Shown here in pieces: positions 31,906 through 38,879 of a DNA stretch of 41,641 nucleotides. Below the pieces are notes generated by a model. The model had not been told where the DNA came from. It worked only from the letters and a program-made list of their open reading frames with translations, and ran no database searches. The position numbers and the translations under genes are program-made. The stretch comes from a virus, in the IMG/VR virus record IMGVR_UViG_3300025154_000201, positions 1-41,641 of that record; one strand, given 5' to 3'. Positions within the stretch are counted from its first letter, which is position 1; every line of letters starts with the position of its first letter.

Positions 31906-31925
31906 CTGTTGCTCCTCCTCCTTTC

Positions 31926-31940
31926 TAGGTCACTGACCTA
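31926..31940. promoter_or_regulatory. TAGGTCA palindrome, site A
   Basis: TAGGTCA-C-TGACCTA, a perfect 7-bp inverted repeat. On the - strand its first three bases are the TAG stop of the gene ending at 31938, and the next start (31905) is 21 bases away. Confidence 0.8.
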
Positions 31941-32237
31941 CAGTATTCTAATTACTTGCATTTTCTGCGCGATGTACCACATGCCGCCCTGATGCTCCGG
32001 GCGCTTGAATTCGTAGAAGTCGTCGAACTCTACTTCGGCCCACACCCGCCCATCCATCTTCAGGTGGGCGGCATGCGGGGAATTGGTGATATGCCAGCCC
32101 GGTCTGTGGGCGTAGCCTTTGGTGGGGTGGTCCTCGGCCTGCAGCTCGACCCCGATCGGGATTACCTGCCTGGCGTTGATAAACAGAGGGCCGAGAGTTC
32201 CATTCCTTCTTTGACGCAGGAGCTTATAGCCAATCAT
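31938..32237 (-). CDS. Conserved small phage protein
   Basis: A 99-residue protein whose ATG 32237 overlaps the preceding stop (ATGA). The sequence GYKLLRQRRNGTLGPLFINA ... AEDHPTKGYAHRPGWHITNS ... GRVWAEVEFDDFYEFKRPEHQGG belongs to a family I recall from many phage genomes without known function. Its stop codon TAG is part of palindrome site A. Confidence 0.65.
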   Translation of the reverse strand: MIGYKLLRQRRNGTLGPLFINARQVIPIGVELQAEDHPTKGYAHRPGWHITNSPHAAHLKMDGRVWAEVEFDDFYEFKRPEHQGGMWYIAQKMQVIRIL

Positions 32238-32494
32238 TCGTCGTCCTCCCACTCAGTATCCTCTTGTTTCACCTCGACGCTGACCATATGTTGGACCTGA
32301 AGCTCAAACTGAACCCCGCAATCCACACACTTCAAATCACCGCGCTTCCCGTCCTCCTGCAGGTCGGCAACCACCGCCAGCGGCGCCCTAGCCAGAGTGT
32401 ACTTATTCAAACTGCACGGTCCTGCTTTGCTTTGAAAAATATTGACGCGGCCACAGCGAGGGCAGGAAATTTTCACATAGTCGAACATACCCAT
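32234..32494 (-). CDS. Zinc-ribbon protein
   Basis: An 86-residue protein; ATG 32494 gives the best spacing to GGAGGT, with ATG 32497 as the alternative. CPRCG near residue 11 and CVDCG near 57 form a C4 zinc ribbon split by about 40 residues. The C-terminus is acidic (QEDTEWEDDE). Possible nucleic-acid or protein adaptor; function unknown. Confidence 0.6.
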   Translation of the reverse strand: MGMFDYVKISCPRCGRVNIFQSKAGPCSLNKYTLARAPLAVVADLQEDGKRGDLKCVDCGVQFELQVQHMVSVEVKQEDTEWEDDE

Positions 32495-32850
32495 CATTTA
32501 CCTCCGATAGGAAAAGGTTTGCACTCCAGGAAGTTGACAGCCCGCTTAAGGGCGAGGTCGTGGGCCCGGGAGGACATATCATTGCGAGCGCAGATCGCCA
32601 GCAACACCTTCAGATCCACAACGATAGAGTCGACCTCCTGGTCCTCCAGGGTGTGGTTGTCCTCGTCCGCGTCAGTGATGCCGTCAAGGAGGTGGAGGAC
32701 GCCATCGAGCGCAAGCATCTCTTCATCCTCCGGCGCCCGATACTCCATATTGTCTACCATATTTCGGCACTCTGCCCGGACTTTCACAAGGGCGGCTTTC
32801 TGCTTCCTCAACAACTCGATATCTACATTCTTCAGTACTAAACTTTTCAT
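32494..32850 (-). CDS. Hypothetical early protein beside the second tnpB element
   Basis: A 118-residue, mainly helical protein from ATG 32850, with AGGA upstream. It has a basic first helix (ELLRKQKAALVKVRAECRNM) and an acidic centre (TDADEDNHTLEDQEV). No family is recognised. The right end of the second tnpB element lies about 20 bases upstream of its start. Confidence 0.55.
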   Translation of the reverse strand: MKSLVLKNVDIELLRKQKAALVKVRAECRNMVDNMEYRAPEDEEMLALDGVLHLLDGITDADEDNHTLEDQEVDSIVVDLKVLLAICARNDMSSRAHDLALKRAVNFLECKPFPIGGK

Positions 32851-32868
32851 CTCAGTCCTGGTTCCTTT

Positions 32869-32945
32869 AACTTACAAAAACTTGCAAGTTCGAAGTTTAA
32901 TGTAAAGTTCCTGCTTCAACGTCAGAAGTTTCACTTGATGCAAAT
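32869..32945 (-). ncRNA. Putative omega-RNA / right-end element of tnpB copy 2
   Basis: After the tnpB stop the - strand reads GAAGCAGGAA ... TACATTAA as in copy 1, followed by a perfect AACTTGCAAGTT palindrome (32879-32890) and an AAGTTA end. This is the position of the TnpB guide RNA scaffold; the guide would be read from bases just below 32869. Confidence 0.5.
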
Positions 32946-32946
32946 C

Positions 32947-34050
32947 TCAAGTCAGAGCTTCCAACTCCACAGGCTTAAAATTCGGCAAACCCTGCCGTAT
33001 TCCTTCTAAAAGAATATTCCTAGCAGCATTGAGGTCCCGGTCCACTGGACCGAAGCCGCAGTCACATTCAAAAGTTCTTTTAGACAAGGGCATCTTATTC
33101 AATTGGCCACAGTTTGAACAGAGTTTGGTGGAAGGAAACCACCTACTCACTTGGATGACCTTATCTACTTTATACAGAAGTTGTCTCTTTATTTCCCCAA
33201 AGGAAGCATCAGCCAGAGACTTGGCTAAGTTCTTATTCTTCATCATGTTCTTACTACTGAGATCTTCTATACAGACACCAGAATAGTTCTTGGAGACTGT
33301 AGAAGTCATCTTATGAATGTCATCAGCCCGAACACAGGATATTTTATGGTGAAGTTGACCCAACTTCTCTTTCGCTTTCTTCCAATTTTCCGAACCTTTC
33401 TTCTTCCTGGCTAAGGATTTGTTTAGCCTTCTCAACCCTTTCTCATACTTCTTGGTTGTTTTTAGGTTTTCAAAGACTGTGCCATCGGAAAGAGTAACCA
33501 GTTTGCTTATACCTAAGTCAATCCCAACTAAGCCTCCAGATTGGTTTTCTCTGGGGACTTCACCAAGATCTACTGAGAAGGAAGCAAACCACTTTCCTAC
33601 TTTTTTTGAAATAACAACAGAGTTGATTTTGCCTAAGAACCTTACTGGCTCTGTTATTTTAACCCAGCCGAGTTTGGGAATTTTGACTTTATTCCCATCC
33701 AGTTTCAGGACACTTCCGGAAATATAAAAAGAATCATGGACTCCCTTCTTTTTAAATTTTGGGTAGCCTTTCTTCTCCTTGAAGAACTTCTGGAAAGCCT
33801 TATCAAGATTAGCAAAAGCTCTCTCTGGAGCCCATTTAGTCACCTCAGCCACAAAAGGGAATTCAGTTCTCTTTATTGAGTTGAATTCCTTTTTCAGGCC
33901 AAAGGAGGACGAGGCGATCCCTGCCTCATACCTCTCCTTCCACCTGCCTAAAGCCCAGTTGTAGGTAAACCTAGTTACCCCGGCACACTTGGAGAAGTAG
34001 GTGGCCTGCTTGTTATTTGGACTTAGTCTTATTTTGTGACTTCTTCGCAT
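32947..34050 (-). CDS. tnpB: TnpB RNA-guided nuclease, copy 2
   Basis: A 367-residue paralogue of tnpB copy 1, related along the whole length (both begin with SHKIRLxPNNxQATYF). RuvC residues appear intact: Asp in GIDLGIS, Glu in VCIEDLS, Asp in DRDLNAA (canonical Asn present). The zinc finger has CSNCG and CDCG. Downstream of these the C-terminus ends shortly after the last RuvC motif, as usual. The start at 34050 overlaps the zinc-ribbon ORF by 38 bases. It is probably an active nuclease. Confidence 0.88.
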   Translation of the reverse strand: MRRSHKIRLSPNNKQATYFSKCAGVTRFTYNWALGRWKERYEAGIASSSFGLKKEFNSIKRTEFPFVAEVTKWAPERAFANLDKAFQKFFKEKKGYPKFKKKGVHDSFYISGSVLKLDGNKVKIPKLGWVKITEPVRFLGKINSVVISKKVGKWFASFSVDLGEVPRENQSGGLVGIDLGISKLVTLSDGTVFENLKTTKKYEKGLRRLNKSLARKKKGSENWKKAKEKLGQLHHKISCVRADDIHKMTSTVSKNYSGVCIEDLSSKNMMKNKNLAKSLADASFGEIKRQLLYKVDKVIQVSRWFPSTKLCSNCGQLNKMPLSKRTFECDCGFGPVDRDLNAARNILLEGIRQGLPNFKPVELEALT

Positions 34051-34156
34051 AGTCCTTATTCCAGTACGGCGAGGTGCATTTAGGGCATTTTACAGGTAGT
34101 TTCTCCTGTCTTTTGATCCATTCATGACCACATCTTTTACAATTTAGTTTTTCCAT
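34013..34156 (-). CDS. Small zinc-ribbon protein upstream of tnpB copy 2
   Basis: A 47-residue ORF from ATG 34156 to TAA 34013-34015. It has a clear C4 zinc ribbon: CKRCGHEWIKRQEKLP then CPKCTSPYW, followed by a Lys-rich tail. It overlaps tnpB in another frame, just as tnpA does in the first element. GGAGG lies 12 bases upstream, slightly far. The layout suggests that it belongs to the element. Confidence 0.6.
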   Translation of the reverse strand: MEKLNCKRCGHEWIKRQEKLPVKCPKCTSPYWNKDYAKKSQNKTKSK

Positions 34157-34162
34157 TCCTTC

Positions 34163-34190
34163 ACTATACCTCCATCATGGAAGAAGTCAA
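34163..34190 (-). promoter_or_regulatory. Sigma-70-like promoter of tnpB element 2
   Basis: On the - strand TTGACT (34190-34185), 16 bases, TATAGT (34168-34163). Both this and the promoter of the first element are preceded by CTTA and have the identical TATAGT, supporting a shared left end. Confidence 0.5.
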
Positions 34191-34226
34191 TAAGAAAACT
34201 GATCAAATTCTCCCTAAGTTTTATAG

Positions 34227-34254
34227 GTTTTTATAAGTTATTTGGTAGCTGCTT
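34227..34254. repeat. 28-bp identical repeat at tnpB left flank, copy 2
   Basis: Exactly identical to 30693-30720. It includes the last codons and stop of the gene at 34238 and the adjoining TTATAAAAAC sequence. Confidence 0.85.
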
Positions 34255-34768
34255 TTACCTCCTTTATATCGTCAACGTGGCCTTCGCAGACGAAGGAAAC
34301 GAAGAAGTCAGTATCGAGCGTGGCGTTAAGTTCAGAAACAGCCTCACGGCGGGCCTCGGCTACGGCCTCTTTCACATTTACGGCGTCGACCTGGGCGAGG
34401 AATGTTTCCTGTCCGTAGTCATCCGCCAAGTAGTCCGGCAACACCAACAGCACCGTATACGGCTTGGGGTCCACCACAGGGAGCCGGTACAGGACTTTGA
34501 AGATGTCGCGCATATCTTTGAAGTTATCGAACGACACAATAGCAGTATCAGAAAGTACCCCCAAAATAACGTGGGCAGACTCCAACATCCTCGGCGTCAC
34601 TGTAGGAGTGGTAGCGAGGGCCTGCTCAATGCCTTTGACTACGGCCTTTCTAGCCACAGTCACGGGATGGTTGTTGCCTTGAGGAGCTTGCTCATAATCG
34701 TAGAATATGTCACCCATCGCAGCCACAGTAGCTTTCGCCAACTGGTCAATCTCACTTTTTGTCAGCAT
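34238..34768 (-). CDS. Hypothetical early protein
   Basis: A 176-residue protein; ATG 34768 is chosen for AAAGGAG upstream. It is alpha/beta, with a helical first half (KSEIDQLAKATVAAMGDIFY) and a C-terminal half containing KPYTVLLVLPDYLADDYG. No motif is recognised. Its C-terminal codons (AATK) match those of the gene at 30704, so its true 3' end may have been replaced when the element arrived. Confidence 0.55.
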   Translation of the reverse strand: MLTKSEIDQLAKATVAAMGDIFYDYEQAPQGNNHPVTVARKAVVKGIEQALATTPTVTPRMLESAHVILGVLSDTAIVSFDNFKDMRDIFKVLYRLPVVDPKPYTVLLVLPDYLADDYGQETFLAQVDAVNVKEAVAEARREAVSELNATLDTDFFVSFVCEGHVDDIKEVKAATK

Positions 34769-35159
34769 TTCTTTTCTCCTTTCTGTCAATGCTGTACAGA
34801 AACGCCGAGAGGTCGTCGTCGGCATCGATGAGTTTTCTGAGGTTATGCTCCTGTGATTGGTCAGGCGTGCAGTCCCAGTCGTTAGTGGACATCGCCCTGG
34901 AAAGCTCAAGCAACCGCATCAGGACCTTCTCGGTTGTATCCTCCTCCGCTTCTTCCTTGGCTACACCTAAGGCGTAGCCTTGCTCCTCCGGACTTGGATA
35001 ACAAACTATGCAGGGCTCAGGGACAAGTACCAGATCGTTAGTGCCGCTGTGATGAGGAGAGACCTTGTAATCTATCCCCAAACCACAATTGGCGCAGACC
35101 ATCTCCACCCCGGAGACGGTCTCATCAGCCGACGTTTTAGCTCTTTCAAACCTATCCAT
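34752..35159 (-). CDS. Hypothetical protein with CxxC pairs
   Basis: A 135-residue protein from ATG 35159, which overlaps the preceding stop as TGATG with GAGGTGAAG upstream. CANCG and CIVCYP (about residues 22-55) form a likely zinc-binding site. The C-terminal half is acidic and helical (AKEEAEEDTTEKVLMRLLEL). No family is recognised. Confidence 0.55.
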   Translation of the reverse strand: MDRFERAKTSADETVSGVEMVCANCGLGIDYKVSPHHSGTNDLVLVPEPCIVCYPSPEEQGYALGVAKEEAEEDTTEKVLMRLLELSRAMSTNDWDCTPDQSQEHNLRKLIDADDDLSAFLYSIDRKEKRNADKK

Positions 35160-36013
35160 CACTTCACCTCGTAATCAAAAGGAAAATCTTTCAAAAGCTC
35201 ACGCAAATCCACGGCACCCTCCTTGGTATAGGGCTCACGCCAACCAAAGCAGAACTTATCCGTATGCGAGTAGTAGATGACGTTGTCCAACTCTCGAAAC
35301 TTGTGGTCAAGCAGCCAGGTATAGGCCGTGGTCTTCTTCTCGGCCTCAAAGATAAGGGCGCCGGCTTTCACCTGCGCCTCCGAGACCAGGGCTGCGACTT
35401 TCTTCCTGGCCTTGGAGAGCGCGAACTGGCTTTCTGCTTGAAGATACTCCGTATATAAGTCGTTATCCGGTGTACCCGCAACACCCCCCCACAAATCCCC
35501 TATCTGTCGTTTGAGAATATCAGCCGATTTGTGTAGTGAGTTCTCTCCGAACGGCAACCTACAATTACGGAAGGTCTCTAAATTTTCTTCGGTAACAAGA
35601 GAAAACTCCTCCCACAACCAACAGTCTCTGCTACTGAATGTTACGCGAAACTTCCCTTCATGGATTTGGATATTGTGAGGTAGTGGTGCCAATCTTTTGC
35701 GGAGTATCTGGTCACAACAATTTGCCACTTTCCAGCTTTCCCCGCGGGTATTCTCAAACGGCGCCGGCGTGGACCCTGGATGCCAGTGCCCAACAAAATA
35801 ACTTGCCCGAGACAACTCGGCTATTTGCTTTGTCGTTAGCGCTTCTATAATCTCCATAATTGCCTGTGTCATTGGGATGTCGAGCGCCCTGTTCTGTTGC
35901 AGCTCACTCACAAGCGGACAAAGTTCAGAATGAGCTGACCTCACCTCATGTGGTTGGTTTTCAAACGCTGGTAACGCTTGCGTGAAGTATGCTTTTTTGT
36001 AGTTAAAATTCAT
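35159..36013 (-). CDS. Hypothetical early protein, 284 residues
   Basis: Starts at ATG 36013 with the AAAAGGAGC site and the ACGACA spacer seen before several genes here. A helical, Ala-rich segment (ALSKARKKVAALVSEAQVKA, about residues 198-217) may form a coiled coil. The rest has no recognised motif. A TAGGTCA-type palindrome lies 25 bases upstream of its start. Confidence 0.55.
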   Translation of the reverse strand: MNFNYKKAYFTQALPAFENQPHEVRSAHSELCPLVSELQQNRALDIPMTQAIMEIIEALTTKQIAELSRASYFVGHWHPGSTPAPFENTRGESWKVANCCDQILRKRLAPLPHNIQIHEGKFRVTFSSRDCWLWEEFSLVTEENLETFRNCRLPFGENSLHKSADILKRQIGDLWGGVAGTPDNDLYTEYLQAESQFALSKARKKVAALVSEAQVKAGALIFEAEKKTTAYTWLLDHKFRELDNVIYYSHTDKFCFGWREPYTKEGAVDLRELLKDFPFDYEVK

Positions 36014-36037
36014 TGTCGTTGCTCCTTTTGATTATTA

Positions 36038-36052
36038 TAAGTCAGTGACCTA
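36038..36052. promoter_or_regulatory. TAGGTCA palindrome, site B
   Basis: TAAGTCA-G-TGACCTA, one mismatch in one arm. It lies between two - strand genes, 25 bases upstream of ATG 36013. Unlike the other sites it does not supply the upstream gene's stop codon (which is at 36063-36065). Confidence 0.7.
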
Positions 36053-36062
36053 TTGATCCTTG

Positions 36063-36272
36063 CTACAGCTCAGCGATGAACTTCTCGGACGATTCCTCAT
36101 CCAGCCCGCAGAACCACCGGCTGAAATCACGTTGCATCAACTGCCATTTCTCCTTGAGGTAATTCTCATGCTGGCCTTCCTCGCCGAAAAAGGCACAGAA
36201 CTCATCGTAGTCCATATTGTAGGCCTTGACACAGGCATTACGGACAAGCTTTGCTTTCTCTCTTGTGTTCAT
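36063..36272 (-). CDS. Small hypothetical protein
   Basis: A 69-residue, charged, helical protein from ATG 36272, with GAGGAGG upstream and an ATGA overlap with the previous gene. Aromatic residues are frequent (NMDYDEFCAFFGEEGQHENY). No domain is recognised. Confidence 0.55.
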   Translation of the reverse strand: MNTREKAKLVRNACVKAYNMDYDEFCAFFGEEGQHENYLKEKWQLMQRDFSRWFCGLDEESSEKFIAEL

Positions 36273-37240
36273 TGTCGTGCCTCCTCAATTTTGTGTTCAA
36301 CCCATTCCCAGTAGCCCAGGTTGGTACTCCACTCACTGACATCATCAACCCAATCAACCCGAGGAAATTCTGGGTATTCTCCCCAGACATCATCCTTCAC
36401 CCTACAGATCAAAGTGTGGGCGTCGGCGTCTTTCAGATAGGTGTTCGTGATGTAGCAGTACAACCGGTGCGCGATCTCGGACAGCGACTTGCCCTCCCGC
36501 TCCTCGGCGCTCAGGACCTTCTCAGCCCAGTCCCTCACATATTCAGTAAGGCCGTCCAGAACTGGAGCTTCCAAGAAATCCTGTAGCTCCTTCTTGGTCA
36601 ACACGCTCAACGCCATGTGCCAGGCGGCGTCCTTGGCCTCCTGCAGGCAGTAGTCCTCTTCTCCAATGAAGCCACAGCATGAATCGGACTCTCCAATCTG
36701 GGTATCGTCGGCATCATACAGGGCAACATTGTATTGGTAAATCTCGCCGGCCAGGTAGTGGTTGTAGACCCTGATGTCCTGGTTGAGGCGTTTGGCCAGG
36801 ACGGCTTTGGCCTCGTCGACCTTGCCCTCGGCAGCGAGGTCGTGGTACTGCTTGATAACATCGCTGTCCGCATCCAGGTGCGGGGAGATAAAGCCGACAA
36901 TCGGGCTGACGTCCCAGCGACGGTCAGGGAAGTTGCCAGACCTGCAGAGAGCAAGTACATCGCCGCTGTGACTGTACTGCTCAAGGCCCATGTAGAGGTT
37001 GCCGTCATAGTCCTTCAGGACCTCACCGCCGAGGGCAGCCTTCACAGCACCGTCGTCACTGTAAAGTGGCTGGGCTTCATCCCATCCCTTGCCGGACATA
37101 AAAGTGCAGAAACTGGCCTGATCGTCAAACACATTGATTGAGGCCATATCCATATCCCTGGTCGGGTCCTGGGCGAATTCGTCCCGCTCGACCTCGATCT
37201 CGAAGTACATTCCTCGTACCAACTCGATTCTCTCTGTCAT
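36269..37240 (-). CDS. Hypothetical early protein, 323 residues
   Basis: ATG 37240 is preferred over 37249 because it restores the AAAAGGAGC spacing and the ACGACA-ATG start context shared by other genes here. The sequence is acidic throughout, with a recognisable EIYQYNVALYDADDT ... DSCCGFIGEEDYCLQEAKDA region that occurs in other uncharacterised phage proteins. No catalytic motif was identified. The acidic, surface-like composition could suit a DNA mimic or inhibitor, but this is speculation. Confidence 0.55.
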   Translation of the reverse strand: MTERIELVRGMYFEIEVERDEFAQDPTRDMDMASINVFDDQASFCTFMSGKGWDEAQPLYSDDGAVKAALGGEVLKDYDGNLYMGLEQYSHSGDVLALCRSGNFPDRRWDVSPIVGFISPHLDADSDVIKQYHDLAAEGKVDEAKAVLAKRLNQDIRVYNHYLAGEIYQYNVALYDADDTQIGESDSCCGFIGEEDYCLQEAKDAAWHMALSVLTKKELQDFLEAPVLDGLTEYVRDWAEKVLSAEEREGKSLSEIAHRLYCYITNTYLKDADAHTLICRVKDDVWGEYPEFPRVDWVDDVSEWSTNLGYWEWVEHKIEEARQ

Positions 37241-37261
37241 TGTCGTCATGCTCCTTTTGTA

Positions 37262-37287
37262 AGCGAGGACGACTATTCGCCCTCGCT
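37262..37287 (-). terminator. Hairpin after the RdgC-like gene
   Basis: AGCGAGG and CCTCGCT form a 7-bp stem around a 12-base loop, eight bases after the stop at 37295. There is no T-run on the - strand, so it may be an attenuator or an RNA-stabilising hairpin rather than a full terminator. Confidence 0.35.
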
Positions 37288-37294
37288 TTTGTTG

Positions 37295-38191
37295 TTAGAT
37301 GGACTCTTCAACCCACCCATGCATTCCGGACAAGTCCGCTCCGAGGTATTCCTGGTACTCGGCGTGGACGGCGTCAACCAGCTCAGTGATGAGGTGGATC
37401 CGCTCCAGGACCAAGCCGTCATCGATATCCCCGGCGGCGGCCACGGTCGGCAGCTTCATCCCTTTAAAGACCATCACGTCAGGTACGAGTGTGCAGACGC
37501 CCTTGCCGTCGACCTTGATCTGGGCTTGGGAGATCTTCTTACCTAGGGCCAGGGCCTTGAACGCTTCCGGGCCCCCGGCACAGACTACCTGTTGTTCGGG
37601 GCCTTCCCCGATCACCATCCTGCCGGCAATGCTGATCTCCTCCGACTGCCACCACGCCCAGGCCAGGAAGTCCTCGTTACGCTCGTGCTCGATCACAGTG
37701 AGGTCCCCGCCGAACGTCTCAGAGAACAGCTCCAGAAAGGAATCCATAGGGCTGCCCGGGGCACCAAGGAAAAAGAGCCGGTGATCATGAACGCGCCATA
37801 CTGCCTCAAAAGTAGCTGAAGTGGGCCTGGCTTTTCGCAGCAACTCAATCTGGATCCGTGCCTTGATCTCGATATGAGAGGCTCGGCTGAGTTTAGGGAC
37901 TTGTTTCTCCTGCATCACCCGGCGAATCTCCTTGGCGACCAGTTTTTTTAGTACGGCTCCCGGGACCGTCCGTTTGTCAACCCGCATCGACAGCACAACA
38001 TATTCACCAAGCACCTGGGATGGCGCCGAGGTGTCAAACATATCCGACGGGTTCACCCAGCCGACCGAGAACTCGTCGTAGCTGTCGTCGATGTCCATGA
38101 AGAGGTGTTCGCGTACCTGCTTGTCGTCGAAAACAACTTCTGCAGGGACGACCAACTCAATAAGATTTACTGCTCCTTTTAGTAACGGCAT
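37295..38191 (-). CDS. RdgC-like recombination-associated protein
   Basis: A 298-residue protein with AAAAGGAG upstream of ATG 38191. The order of elements resembles RdgC: an N-terminal FSVGWVNPSDMFD segment, YVVLSMRVDKRTVPGAVLKK, a helical EIRRVMQEKQVPKLSRA, and KARIQIELLRKARPTSATFE followed by a wall of strands (RVHDHRLFFLGAPG). RdgC forms DNA-encircling rings that modulate RecA. The match was made by eye and is moderate. In a phage it could control recombination. Confidence 0.5.
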   Translation of the reverse strand: MPLLKGAVNLIELVVPAEVVFDDKQVREHLFMDIDDSYDEFSVGWVNPSDMFDTSAPSQVLGEYVVLSMRVDKRTVPGAVLKKLVAKEIRRVMQEKQVPKLSRASHIEIKARIQIELLRKARPTSATFEAVWRVHDHRLFFLGAPGSPMDSFLELFSETFGGDLTVIEHERNEDFLAWAWWQSEEISIAGRMVIGEGPEQQVVCAGGPEAFKALALGKKISQAQIKVDGKGVCTLVPDVMVFKGMKLPTVAAAGDIDDGLVLERIHLITELVDAVHAEYQEYLGADLSGMHGWVEESI

Positions 38192-38219
38192 AATACTCCT
38201 TTTAATTGTTGGGTTTTGA

Positions 38220-38242
38220 GCCTGAAATTGTGGTCTTCAGGC
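38220..38242 (-). terminator. Hairpin overlapping a stop codon
   Basis: GCCTGAA and TTCAGGC form a 7-bp stem with a nine-base loop, spanning the stop codon of the gene at 38237. The - strand tail TCAAAACCC has no T-run, so strength is doubtful. Confidence 0.35.
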
Positions 38243-38512
38243 CGGATTACTACAGCGTCTGCCCAGGTCGATAAAGCCAGCCTGTCTCAGCCAGTCGACC
38301 GTGATGTGGGGTGGGGTCGATTCGTGATCGCGCAACACCTCACCACTCTCGGCGGCGAACTTCCGGCAGCATCGATACAGCCTGCCATCTGAACCACGCC
38401 CGCCCCGGTCCCCAGCCTTCTCCACATATACATCTTCTTTACCTACCCGGGAGACATAACAAGAAGGGCCTCTCTTTATTAACCACTTGGCTCCGTTGTG
38501 TTCAAAGTACAT
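38237..38512 (-). CDS. Small hypothetical protein
   Basis: A 91-residue protein with AGGAGC upstream of ATG 38512. It is basic and glycine-rich in the middle (KAGDRGGRGSDGRLYRCCRK) and could bind nucleic acid. No known domain. Palindrome site C lies 17 bases upstream. Confidence 0.55.
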   Translation of the reverse strand: MYFEHNGAKWLIKRGPSCYVSRVGKEDVYVEKAGDRGGRGSDGRLYRCCRKFAAESGEVLRDHESTPPHITVDWLRQAGFIDLGRRCSNPA

Positions 38513-38528
38513 CGCGGCTCCTGTAGGA

Positions 38529-38544
38529 TAGGTCAGTTGACCTA
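38529..38544. promoter_or_regulatory. TAGGTCA palindrome, site C
   Basis: TAGGTCA-GT-TGACCTA, perfect arms with a two-base centre. On the - strand its first three bases are the TAG stop of the gene ending at 38542; the next start lies 17 bases on. Confidence 0.8.
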
Positions 38545-38808
38545 TTGAATTGTCCGGAAACTACGGCGGGCATTACCAATCTTCTCAACCACAGGCCTGT
38601 CGATATTGCCGCCGGCGTTGTGCTTCACCCGGGCCTTGTTGCCGCTGAGGATCTTGTTCCCGCTTTTGGCCTCTTTGGCGCAGAAGCAGCGGTAGCAGAG
38701 ATCCGCGGACGGCTTTCTATCCAGGACGTTCTGTTTGATGTGGCGGTCACAACCAGGGGTGCTGCACTTCTTGGTGGACAGATTATTATAACGATGCGCT
38801 TTCTTCAT
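38542..38808 (-). CDS. Small zinc-finger protein
   Basis: An 88-residue protein with AAGGAG upstream of ATG 38808. It has KKCSTPGCDRHI and LCYRCFCAKEA, giving a C4-type zinc site, and a basic tail (NKARVKHN). A nucleic-acid-binding or adaptor role is plausible. Its stop is part of palindrome site C. Confidence 0.6.
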   Translation of the reverse strand: MKKAHRYNNLSTKKCSTPGCDRHIKQNVLDRKPSADLCYRCFCAKEAKSGNKILSGNKARVKHNAGGNIDRPVVEKIGNARRSFRTIQ

Positions 38809-38841
38809 TGTTCTTTTCTCCTTCGTGGTTTGTTTATGGAA

Positions 38842-38871
38842 GGAACAGGGCAGAGTCGACCGCCCTGTTCC
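38842..38871 (-). terminator. Hairpin terminator after 38880-39818
   Basis: A 10-bp perfect stem (GGAACAGGGC / GCCCTGTTCC) with a ten-base loop, nine bases after the stop at 38880. It is GC-rich but followed only by TTCC on the - strand. Confidence 0.5.
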
Positions 38872-38879
38872 ATTAATTG

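Larger units (their letters stand above)
32869..34220 (-). mobile_element. Second tnpB element without tnpA
   Basis: The element contains tnpB copy 2 and, in place of tnpA, a small zinc-ribbon ORF. Its right end is conserved with the IS607-like element (GAAGCAGGAA ... TACATTAA on the - strand) and its left end shares the TTATTGAC...TATAGT promoter arrangement. It is non-autonomous as seen here and could be mobilised by the nearby TnpA. Boundaries are approximate. Confidence 0.6.

Noticed and set aside
30693-34254. The 28-bp repeat as a phage attachment site
   Set aside because: No tyrosine integrase or tRNA gene is nearby, and the repeat coincides with the left flanks of the two tnpB elements.
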